Shown: positions 17,041 to 24,114 of the stretch, piece after piece
Position numbering within the stretch: the stretch's first letter is position 1
Layout of the letters: every line of letters begins with the position of its first letter
Source of the DNA: RGIG529 sp050950425
GTDB taxonomy: Bacteria > Bacillota > Clostridia > Oscillospirales > Oscillospiraceae
NCBI GenBank assembly: GCA_050950425.1
Contig: JBMNHO010000002.1
Span: forward strand, 1,612,001 to 1,676,000
Length of the DNA: 64,000 nucleotides
Direction: 5' to 3'
Made by a program: the position numbers and the translations under genes
The notes under the pieces: generated by a model
What the model saw: the letters and a program-made list of their open reading frames with translations, nothing else
What the model was told of the DNA's origin: nothing
Database searches by the model: none

Positions 17041-17871
17041 ATGAGTCGAGCAGACCAAATTTTTATCGAAAACTGCAAAGAGATTTTGGAGCATGGGGTA
17101 TGGGACACGACATATTCCGTGCGTCCCAAATGGGAGGACGGCACATCGGCCCATACGATAAAGCGGTTTGGCATTGTCAACCGGTACCGCCTGGACGAAG
17201 AGTTTCCGATTTTGACGCTGCGTCGTACATATTGGAAAACGGCGGTGGATGAACTGCTTTGGATTTGGCAGAAAAAATCCAATGAAGTCAGTGAGCTGCG
17301 GGGCAATATTTGGGACGCATGGGCGGACGATGCCGGCTCCATCGGCAAGGCATACGGATATCAGCTGGGCATCGAGCACCAATATCCGGAAGGGGCGTTT
17401 GACCAGGTGGATCGGGTGCTGTTTGATTTAAAACATAATCCAAACAGCCGCAGGATTATGACGAACCTTTACAATTTTGAGGATTTGCATGAAATGGCGC
17501 TGTACCCCTGCGCATACAGCATGACCTTTAATGTCAGCGAAGGCACCCTCAATGCGATTTTGAACCAACGGTCTCAGGACATGCTCACCGCCAACAATTG
17601 GAATGTGGTGCAGTATGCTGTGCTGGTTCATATGATGGCGCAGGTGAGCGGCCTGCGGGCGGGAGAGCTGGTTCACGTGATCGCCGACGCCCATATTTAT
17701 GATCGGCATGTCCCCATCGTAGAGCGTCTGCTGGAACAGAAGCCGCTGCCGGCGCCGCGATTTTCCATCGACCAAAGCGTGACGGATTTCTATGGGTTTA
17801 CAAGGGACAGCTTCCAAGTGACGGAGTATGCGTATCATCCATTCCACGAGACGATTCCCGTGGCCATTTAA
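17041..17871 (+). CDS. thyA: Thymidylate synthase
   Basis: A 276-residue classical ThyA that methylates dUMP to dTMP using methylene-tetrahydrofolate. Catalytic Cys157 sits in YPCAYSM, the phosphate-binding Arg pair in NSRRIMTNL, and QRSQDMLTANNWNVVQY is the conserved substrate region. ATG 17041 has GGGAGGG upstream. It is followed after 21 bases by dihydrofolate reductase, which recycles the folate that ThyA oxidises, so the pair forms one functional unit. Confidence 0.96.
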   Translation: MSRADQIFIENCKEILEHGVWDTTYSVRPKWEDGTSAHTIKRFGIVNRYRLDEEFPILTLRRTYWKTAVDELLWIWQKKSNEVSELRGNIWDAWADDAGSIGKAYGYQLGIEHQYPEGAFDQVDRVLFDLKHNPNSRRIMTNLYNFEDLHEMALYPCAYSMTFNVSEGTLNAILNQRSQDMLTANNWNVVQYAVLVHMMAQVSGLRAGELVHVIADAHIYDRHVPIVERLLEQKPLPAPRFSIDQSVTDFYGFTRDSFQVTEYAYHPFHETIPVAI

Positions 17872-17892
17872 AAAAGAGGGGGACAAGGAAAG

Positions 17893-18387
17893 ATGAATGC
17901 GATTGTGGCGGTCAATGAACAGTGGGGGATTGGGGCGGACGACGCCCTTCTGGTGTCCCTTCCGCCGGACTTAAAGTATTTTCGCGCGATCACCATGGGC
18001 AAAACCATGATTGTGGGACGAAAGACGCTAAAGACATTTCCGGGAGGCGCGCCCCTGAAAGGAAGAGAAAATCTTGTGCTGTCCCGGGAGAAATCCCTCC
18101 GGATTCCCGGGGCCGTGATATATGGCAGCATGGAAGAGGTGATGGAGGCCGTAAAAGGGAAGGATCCGGACTCGATTTTTGTCATTGGGGGCGAGTCGGT
18201 TTACAGGACGTTTCTGCCCCGTTGCCGCAAGGTGTATGTCACCCAATTTACAGGCGGGAGAGAGGCCGACCGGTTTTTTCCCAACTTGGATGAGGACCCC
18301 TCCTGGATGCAGACAGAGGCAGGGCCATGGCAGGAGTTTGAAGGAGTGCCGTTCCGATATACACTATATGAGAAAAAAGAAGCATAA
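17893..18387 (+). CDS. folA: Dihydrofolate reductase
   Basis: A 164-residue DHFR. MNAIVAVNEQWGIG opens the fold. DLKYFRAITMGKTMIVGRKT contains the acidic catalytic Asp and the NADPH-binding start. FVIGGESVYRTFL is the second glycine motif. The usual Trp just before the catalytic helix is replaced (LLVSLPPDLK), seen here and possibly relevant for inhibitor binding. It regenerates tetrahydrofolate for ThyA. ACAAGGAAAG precedes the ATG. Confidence 0.94.
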   Translation: MNAIVAVNEQWGIGADDALLVSLPPDLKYFRAITMGKTMIVGRKTLKTFPGGAPLKGRENLVLSREKSLRIPGAVIYGSMEEVMEAVKGKDPDSIFVIGGESVYRTFLPRCRKVYVTQFTGGREADRFFPNLDEDPSWMQTEAGPWQEFEGVPFRYTLYEKKEA

Positions 18388-18400
18388 AGAGGAAAAGTAC

Positions 18401-18434
18401 GGGCCTGCTGCAATGCGAAGCTTGCGGCAGGTCC
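18401..18434 (+). terminator. Hairpin after folA
   Basis: GGCCTGCTGCAA pairs imperfectly with TTGCGGCAGGTCC. It lies about 14 bases past the folA stop and is followed by AAGTTGTTTGG, a weak T-run. It may be a first terminator. Confidence 0.5.
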
Positions 18435-18486
18435 AAGTTGTTTGGAGGTAGTTATTGTTAAGAATACCCTCAGAGATAAGAGATAC

Positions 18487-18532
18487 AACAAACCGGAACA
18501 GCGCCCCGAAAAGGGCGCTGTTCCGGTTTGTT
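18487..18532. terminator. Bidirectional terminator with 20-bp perfect stem
   Basis: Positions 18487-18506 pair perfectly with 18513-18532 around the loop CGAAAA, between the convergent folA and lipoprotein genes. T-runs are short, so pausing rests mainly on the very stable stem. Confidence 0.7.
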
Positions 18533-18564
18533 CGAAATAAACTGGGTATATCGGATCACTGATT

Positions 18565-19191
18565 TTACCCGAGTACATTTGGGTTTTCCATGCGGTTGTA
18601 CGGCGTTGTGGGGGTAAAGTTTAAATCCAGCTCCAAGTTATCTCCGTCCATCACCTGGCCGTCCATGCTGTAGTATACATCTACATTACCGGGGATGTTT
18701 TCCCGGATCGAGCGGCACAGGCTGTTGAGCATAAACAGGCGCAGGGAGGTGACGTCATAAAAGAAAAAGTCTTCCTTCTGGGTTTCCGGCGGCATTCCAG
18801 TTGCAAAGGAGGAATCGGGCATCCAATCTACGGTATAGGCGCCGTCTCTTTGGTTATATTCGTATGTAATGCTGAAATTCAGCCCGGTCCATGCGGAAAG
18901 GGCGGTGGCGATTTTCACCGGGTCACAGGCGCCCGCTTCATAGCCAAAATCGGCTTCCCGCATATCCTCGGCACTGAACACGGCAAAGAGCGTGCCCACT
19001 GCCATGTCCCCGCTGGGATCCTCGGTGATCAAGTCGCCCCGGCCGTCCGGCAGGTTGGGAGAAACGGCGCCGGAGGGGACTCCGCTCTCCCCGGGGGAAA
19101 CGGAGGGCGTGGTGCTGATACCATCTTGGCCGCAGGCGGAAAGGGATACGGCCAACAAGACCGCAAAAAAGAGTCCCATTGTTTTCTTCAT
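18565..19191 (-). CDS. Lipoprotein, possible GerMN-like domain
   Basis: A 208-residue lipoprotein. The signal peptide ends at SLSAC, followed by a Ser/Pro/Gly linker (about 25-55). The C-terminal region (SLCRSIRENIPGNVDVYYSMDGQ) resembles GerMN domains of spore germination proteins in length and pattern, but the match is faint. It lies 51 bases downstream of the transglutaminase-like gene on the same strand and is probably the second gene of that operon. Start at ATG 19191 with AAGGAGG. The earlier ATG lies inside the ribosome site. Confidence 0.7.
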   Translation of the reverse strand: MKKTMGLFFAVLLAVSLSACGQDGISTTPSVSPGESGVPSGAVSPNLPDGRGDLITEDPSGDMAVGTLFAVFSAEDMREADFGYEAGACDPVKIATALSAWTGLNFSITYEYNQRDGAYTVDWMPDSSFATGMPPETQKEDFFFYDVTSLRLFMLNSLCRSIRENIPGNVDVYYSMDGQVMDGDNLELDLNFTPTTPYNRMENPNVLG

Positions 19192-19242
19192 AGGATCATT
19201 GCCTCCTTCTATCATATCGAACCATAGAACTGATAAACTGCG

Positions 19243-20412
19243 TCAGGCGAAGGAACGGGGGATTCCCTGCCCGGTTCCGGTTGCCACCGTCCCGTCTGAA
19301 ATGGTGTGGTCGGCTAAGATTTCATCCTGTGTCAGCATGAAAAAGCGAAGCCATTCCGGGGTGGTTGGGTCTTCCTGCTCGTCTGCCCAAGTGATGTCTA
19401 CATGGTAGGTACCGGAGGCCAGCTTGACCAGGTTCCACATATGAGAGACGTCTTTTGAAGCCCCCTCCACACACTGACACCAGAGATTTGCTTTTTGGCA
19501 GAGATACTGAAAGGCAACGGAATACCCTTGGCAGATGGAGTATCCGCCTGCAATGGCGCCGTATGCGGTACCGACCTGCCAGCCGAAGGAGCCGCTGTAG
19601 TCATACGACGTTCGATAGGAAATGACGGTGGCGAGATAGCGGTATTGGTCATATGCCGAAAGCCCGTCCGGCATACGCGCTACAATTTGCTCACAAGCCG
19701 ACTCAAACACGTTGACCTCGTGCCGCAGCTGGGTAACGTCGCTTACAGGAGTCTGCTCCGGGTCCCCGGGGGAGAAATATCGTGATTCCAGTCCCTTTGT
19801 GGCAGTGCCCTCTATCAGCTCATTGATTATGAAGTAAATTTCCACTTCCGGGTGGTCGCGGCAGATGGCCCCATATATCACCAGAACACGATCCAGAAAA
19901 TCATAGCCGTATTGTTCGGCGGAGTATATGAAATACTCCATTTGTTTTGCTTTTTCAAGCATTTCGTTATACAGCGTTTTGTCCTCCGAAGCCAGAGAAT
20001 CGTATTCCAATGTTTTCTCAAAGGGGAATGTTTTGGAGGATAGATCGGCTTGTTTTGTGGCCTGAATCACCTTTGTCGCTTCCAGAATGGCATAATCCGT
20101 CAGCAAACGAGCCTCCTGCTCCTGTTGCGAAAGGGAAGGGGCGGGCGAGACAGGGGCATCGCTGGGCAGCGTCTGGGTATGGCTACTTGAAGATGGCTGG
20201 GGAGACAGGTCAGGCGGTTGGTTTTTTGCCGCATCCAGAAATAGAAAAGTCAAAAGCAGGTACAAAATCAGAGACAAAAGGATCAGGCTGTCTGCCACGA
20301 TTAAGACGATCATCGTTTTTTTATGATAGCGATTTTTCCGCCACAAAGTCAAAAACAGAACCAAGCAACCGAAAAAAACAACAAGCAACCCGACTGTGAG
20401 CTGTAAAGGCAT
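19243..20412 (-). CDS. Membrane-anchored transglutaminase-like protein
   Basis: A 389-residue protein. Two N-terminal hydrophobic segments (about 3-23 and 34-60) are followed by a Ser/Pro-rich linker and an extracytoplasmic region. The C-terminal part is a transglutaminase-like domain with Cys294 in SICQGYSVAFQYLC, His324 in SHMWNLV and Asp339 in YHVDITWAD. In bacteria such domains act as proteases, amidases or peptide-bond handlers at the wall. ATG 20412 has GGAGG eight bases upstream. Confidence 0.82.
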   Translation of the reverse strand: MPLQLTVGLLVVFFGCLVLFLTLWRKNRYHKKTMIVLIVADSLILLSLILYLLLTFLFLDAAKNQPPDLSPQPSSSSHTQTLPSDAPVSPAPSLSQQEQEARLLTDYAILEATKVIQATKQADLSSKTFPFEKTLEYDSLASEDKTLYNEMLEKAKQMEYFIYSAEQYGYDFLDRVLVIYGAICRDHPEVEIYFIINELIEGTATKGLESRYFSPGDPEQTPVSDVTQLRHEVNVFESACEQIVARMPDGLSAYDQYRYLATVISYRTSYDYSGSFGWQVGTAYGAIAGGYSICQGYSVAFQYLCQKANLWCQCVEGASKDVSHMWNLVKLASGTYHVDITWADEQEDPTTPEWLRFFMLTQDEILADHTISDGTVATGTGQGIPRSFA

Positions 20413-20450
20413 CGAAAAAACCTCCTGTAACAATGAAATGGGCGGGAGAA

Positions 20451-20473
20451 AGAGCCCCCCAGAGGGGGGAGCG
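20451..20473 (-). other. C6/G6 hairpin before the transglutaminase gene
   Basis: CCCCCC (20455-20460) pairs with GGGGGG (20464-20469) around AGA. On the minus strand CTCTTTCTC follows. It may end the upstream two-component transcript or act as a leader attenuator. A TATAAT (20577-20582, minus) upstream hints at a promoter. Confidence 0.4.
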
Positions 20474-20649
20474 TTCCCAGCATGCCCTAGAGAACCGTTC
20501 TCACTACTGGAAGGGACAAATTCACTTTGGAGCGGGTGTGTTACCCCTATGTTTCACACCAAAAGTCTGTATTTTCATTATATAGGAAAAACAGGGAAAG
20601 AAGGCGAACCTGCCGAAATCGTCAAGTTTGCAGCGCTTCCGGATGAGGG

Positions 20650-21327
20650 CTAAAAGAGATCTGATATTTCAAGGCAGTACCCTTGCCCCCGAAAGAGGGA
20701 GAGATTGATGCCGCATTGGTCGGTCAGCTTGGTTTTCAAATGGGAAATCTGCTTCCATAAGGCATTGCTGTTATCTGTCAGGGGCTGCTTCCAAATGGTT
20801 TCGTACAAATAGTCCGGAGAGAGGGTTTCTCCTTCGTTTCGAAACAGCAAAAGCAACAGCGCGAACTGCTTTGGCGTCAGGAATAAATCCTTGCCGTTCA
20901 GAAAGGCCCGGCTGGAAAAGAGGTCCAGCGCCAACGCTCCCTTTTGAATGACCTCCGGTATGCATCCGGAGCGGCGCAGGAGCGCCTTGACCCGTGCCAA
21001 AAATACACTGAAATCATACGGCTTGGCCAGGTAATCGTCTCCCCCCTCCATCAGACCGCGCACCACATCGGATGCTTCCGACAAGCTGGTGAGCAGCAAA
21101 ACCGGGATCTGAGAGGTTTGGCGCAGATCCCGCAGAAAACCAAGGCCGCTGCCGTCTGGGAGCATAATATCCAACACAATCAGGCGCGGCACTTGCGCCG
21201 CAACACATGCCCGCGCTTCTGCCAGCGTCTGGGCTGTGCGGACCTGATACCCGCTGCGCTCCAAAAAATATCGATTGCCGTCTAAAATTTCCGGGTTGTC
21301 TTCCACCAAAAGAATAAAAGTGTCCAT
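20650..21327 (-). CDS. OmpR-family response regulator
   Basis: A 225-residue two-domain regulator. The receiver domain has acidic residues at the start (LVEDNPE), phospho-acceptor D53 in VLDIMLPDGSG and the conserved Lys in DDYLAKPYD. The C-terminal winged helix (about 130-222) ends in FRGQGYCLEI. Its start codon shares one base with the sensor kinase stop (TAATG), so the two are translationally coupled. Targets are not visible. The transglutaminase operon downstream is a candidate. Confidence 0.93.
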   Translation of the reverse strand: MDTFILLVEDNPEILDGNRYFLERSGYQVRTAQTLAEARACVAAQVPRLIVLDIMLPDGSGLGFLRDLRQTSQIPVLLLTSLSEASDVVRGLMEGGDDYLAKPYDFSVFLARVKALLRRSGCIPEVIQKGALALDLFSSRAFLNGKDLFLTPKQFALLLLLFRNEGETLSPDYLYETIWKQPLTDNSNALWKQISHLKTKLTDQCGINLSLFRGQGYCLEISDLF

Positions 21328-22652
21328 TATGATGTTTCGCCTCCCAGTTGGCCTTCACACGAAGGGATGGTAAAGGTGACGGCTGTTCCCTTCCCCGGGC
21401 TGCTTTCAATGGATATCACGCCGCGATGTGATTCCACAATGACTTTACACAAATACAGACCATAGCCGGTGCTGCCGGAGCCGGAAACACCCCGCTCAAA
21501 CACATGGGGCAGCAACTCCTCCGGTATGCCGTCTCCGTCATCCTTCACTGTTATGAACACCAGAGTTTCATTGTGTTTGGCATGGATTTGAATGGTTCCG
21601 TTATGGGTGTGGGTATTGGCGTTTTGCAGAAGGTTTTCCATCACCTGTACCATCAAGTCGGCATCGCAAAAAATTTTGGGCAAGTCGGGGGGGATCTCCG
21701 CGCGCAGGACATTTCCCTGTTTTTGGAGGGAAATGCACCATATGTCCAGGCAGTTGGCCAGCAGCACAGCACAATCTGTCGGCCTTTTATCCATGTTTTC
21801 CCGCAGGGACGCCAGATTCAGCGTCCCGTTTACCATCCGGGCCAAGCGCATGACCTCGGCCTGGGCTTTGCGCAGCAAGTCCTGGGCGTTTGCGCGCTGG
21901 GCATCGTCCTCCCAGTCTGACATCAGATCCATGGCCCGTTGCACGTCTACGGAAATGACTGTCAGGGGTGTTTTCATTTCGTGGGATGTATTGGAGATCC
22001 ATTCATTTTTCATTCGATTGATCTGCGTCAGCAGAAGATTTTGTTCGTCCAGTTTTTTTTGCTGGTCGTTGTGTAACCGGAGCAGTGCATGGATGGAAGC
22101 GCCCAAAACGAGACTTGAAACCACGAAACCGGTGACCACATCCCTCACCAAAGCCTCTTCGGACTGGAAATGGGACACGCTTTGGGGGAAGCGGTAAGCG
22201 ACGATGCAGCAGGAGATGTAAACGACCAGCTCCAGCCCCGCAAGGAAGAACATTCGTGTTCCATCCAGCATAAAAACAGTGAAAATCACCGCAAATACAA
22301 AAAAACAGGGCATACCGCTGCGATATCCGCCGCCCACAAAGAACATGGCGGGGAATAGGATGAGAAATACGCATACGATGGTAATGCTGTAACAAAGCTG
22401 GTATCGCCTGCTTCGATTGGTGTAATGTAAAATGAAAATGGCAAGGGTGCCGGAGGCGGCGTTGAGAGCCGCTGTAAGCAGTCCATTTTCGGAAACAAGG
22501 GAGATCCCCGCCATTAAAAAACTGATGACAATGCCGCCCGTTGCCAGCACGTTGAACATGCGAAGCCGAAATTCCAATTCCCGCCCAAAGAACGTTTGCT
22601 TCCGGTAAGCATTTTTTTGTTTTAGAGCTTGGGTCATTTGCCTCATTATCAT
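21327..22652 (-). CDS. Sensor histidine kinase
   Basis: A 441-residue membrane kinase. About six hydrophobic segments (residues 30-195) form a membrane sensor without a large outside loop. A coiled linker leads to the H-box with H224 (NTSHEMKTPL). The ATPase domain has N-box NLLQNANTHT, G1 DDGDGIPEE and G2 GYGLYLCK. The start is ATG 22652, preceded by GGAGAA. A longer in-frame opening from 22712 has no ribosome site. The membrane-embedded sensor resembles intramembrane-sensing kinases that follow envelope stress. Confidence 0.9.
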   Translation of the reverse strand: MIMRQMTQALKQKNAYRKQTFFGRELEFRLRMFNVLATGGIVISFLMAGISLVSENGLLTAALNAASGTLAIFILHYTNRSRRYQLCYSITIVCVFLILFPAMFFVGGGYRSGMPCFFVFAVIFTVFMLDGTRMFFLAGLELVVYISCCIVAYRFPQSVSHFQSEEALVRDVVTGFVVSSLVLGASIHALLRLHNDQQKKLDEQNLLLTQINRMKNEWISNTSHEMKTPLTVISVDVQRAMDLMSDWEDDAQRANAQDLLRKAQAEVMRLARMVNGTLNLASLRENMDKRPTDCAVLLANCLDIWCISLQKQGNVLRAEIPPDLPKIFCDADLMVQVMENLLQNANTHTHNGTIQIHAKHNETLVFITVKDDGDGIPEELLPHVFERGVSGSGSTGYGLYLCKVIVESHRGVISIESSPGKGTAVTFTIPSCEGQLGGETS

Positions 22653-22806
22653 TTGTTTTGTTCTCCATATCTTTGATGCATACAGCAGAGAAGGGGGAGG
22701 GCGGCGTGCCAAAGACAGAGGCGCCTCGTTGTTTGCGTAAAAGGCTGGGATGATCCACTTTGCTCCCGTTGCAACGGGGGAATATGCAAGTAAAGTGTAG
22801 CAAAAA

Positions 22807-22841
22807 AACAGCGCGGGGTCAATTGCTCCCGCGCTGTTTTT
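22807..22841 (-). terminator. Terminator of the DtxR-family gene
   Basis: An 11-bp stem (22807-22817 with 22828-22838) is followed on the minus strand by a seven-base T-run, right after the regulator stop. Confidence 0.88.
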
Positions 22842-22845
22842 GATG

Positions 22846-23214
22846 TTATTCCGAATGTCCTACATGCCGCTTAATCGCTTCAAAGCTTTCCGTACTGATG
22901 ACATGTTCCAAACGGCAGGCATCTTCCGCCGCAATGCTGGGGTCAACACCCAGACGCTCCAGCCATGCGGAAAGAAGAGTGTGGCGCTCATACATTTTTT
23001 CCGCAATTTCACGGCCTCTGTCTAAAAGCGTGATATGTCCTTCCGCATCAATTTCAATGCATTCGCTTTCCCGCAAATTCTTCATGGCCACACTGACGCT
23101 TGGTTTGGAAAAGTCCAATTCATTCGCGATGTCTATGGCACGCACGGAGCCATTGCGTTGCTGCAATATGAGGATCGTCTCCAAATAGTTTTCGGCGGAC
23201 GCTTGAATTTTCAA
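22846..23214 (-). CDS. DtxR/MntR-family metal-dependent repressor
   Basis: A 122-residue regulator. The winged HTH (about 5-60: SAENYLETILIL, DIANELDFSKPSVSVAMKNL) is followed by the dimerisation and metal-binding helices (ERHTLLSAWLERLGV, EDACRLEHVIS). It lacks the C-terminal FeoA/SH3-like domain, as in MntR. I prefer the TTG at 23214: it follows GGTGATC, a good match to the extended anti-Shine-Dalgarno complement. GTG 23226 is possible. Divergent from the feo operon, so it is probably the iron-dependent repressor of that operon. Confidence 0.85.
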   Translation of the reverse strand: MKIQASAENYLETILILQQRNGSVRAIDIANELDFSKPSVSVAMKNLRESECIEIDAEGHITLLDRGREIAEKMYERHTLLSAWLERLGVDPSIAAEDACRLEHVISTESFEAIKRHVGHSE

Positions 23215-23234
23215 CAGATCACCCACTTTTCAAA

Positions 23235-23249
23235 TGATAGTGATTCCCA
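23235..23249. promoter_or_regulatory. Fur-box-like sequence before the DtxR-family gene
   Basis: The sequence TGATAGTGATTCCCA agrees with the 15-base Fur box TGATAATNATTATCA except at three positions. It is next to a minus-strand TATAAT (within GATATAATGGG). It could be chance or a metal-responsive operator. Confidence 0.35.
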
Positions 23250-23451
23250 TTATATCACAAAACCTGCTAAATGTCCAAAGAAAAAGCCGGAATCATTTTT
23301 ATCGAGCGGGACGCATGCGTTTGGGGGCGGGGGGAATCGGGTTGATTTCATATATGGCCGAGATAAATGTCCAAGATATATGAACGAGATAGGGGCGAAA
23401 AAAACAGCTATTTTCGTGCATAACAACAAGCAGAAAAACGTAAAAAAACGC

Positions 23452-23503
23452 TTGACAAAAAGAACAGCAAATGCTAATCTAATATTGGTTAGTGAAAGCT
23501 AAC
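23452..23503 (+). promoter_or_regulatory. feo promoter with GTTAG-N6-CTAAC operator
   Basis: TTGACA (23452-23457), 17 bases, then extended -10 TGC-TAATCT (23475-23480). At the expected start lies GTTAG (23488-23492), six bases, CTAAC (23499-23503). The -10 region also contains CTAA half-sites. The layout fits a repressor blocking transcription start. Confidence 0.75.
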
Positions 23504-23552
23504 TGCACGGCTGAAAAGAAAGGCAAAGAATCTAATATAGAGAGGGATATGA

Positions 23553-23765
23553 ATGATGCCATTGATGTTTGCAAGCCCCGGAGAAGAAAATGTGATTAAA
23601 AAAGTGGGCGGCCGGCCGGAGGTACGTATTCACCTGGAAAACCTGGGGTTTGTTCCGGGGAGCTTGATCACTATTGTAGCTGCCATTGGAGGAAATTTAA
23701 TTGTCAATATCAAGGAGTCCCGGGTGGCCATCAGCCGGGAAATGGCGAGCAAAATTATGATATAA
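23553..23765 (+). CDS. feoA: FeoA-type ferrous iron transport protein (first copy)
   Basis: A 70-residue SH3-like FeoA domain: GGRPEVRIHLENLGFVPGS is the central turn typical of the family, and KESRVAISREMASKI the end. FeoA binds the cytosolic side of FeoB and modulates ferrous iron uptake. It is first in the feo operon, 50 bases after the operator. GAGAGGGA lies upstream of two adjacent ATG codons (23553, 23556). Confidence 0.9.
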   Translation: MMPLMFASPGEENVIKKVGGRPEVRIHLENLGFVPGSLITIVAAIGGNLIVNIKESRVAISREMASKIMI

Positions 23766-23805
23766 ATTCAAGAAAATGCTTGAACGCAAATAAGGGGAGG
23801 AATGT

Positions 23806-24027
23806 ATGAAGACATTAAAGCAGGCTCGGATTGGAGATCACGTGAAGGTCATAAAACTCCACGGAGAAGGCGCCATTAAACGCCGTATGATGGATATGGG
23901 GCTGACAAAGGGAGTTGACGTTTATATTCGCAAGGTGGCGCCGCTGGGAGATCCTATCGAAGTGACTGTGAGGGGCTATGAGCTTTCCATTCGCAAGGAG
24001 GATGCCGAACGAGTGGAGATAGAATAA
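23806..24027 (+). CDS. feoA: FeoA-type ferrous iron transport protein (second copy)
   Basis: A 73-residue FeoA domain with GEGAIKRRMMDMGLTKGVDV and the end YELSIRKEDAERVEIE. It differs strongly from the first copy, so the tandem is old and not a recent duplication. Paired FeoA genes before feoB are frequent in Clostridia. GGGGAGG precedes the ATG. Confidence 0.92.
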   Translation: MKTLKQARIGDHVKVIKLHGEGAIKRRMMDMGLTKGVDVYIRKVAPLGDPIEVTVRGYELSIRKEDAERVEIE

Positions 24028-24114
24028 CAGTCTGAACTGTTATGGAAAATGGTGCGTTCCGTTGACCAACGGATGCGCCCGAATAACCCGAACGATTAGA
24101 AAGGATGACTGTAA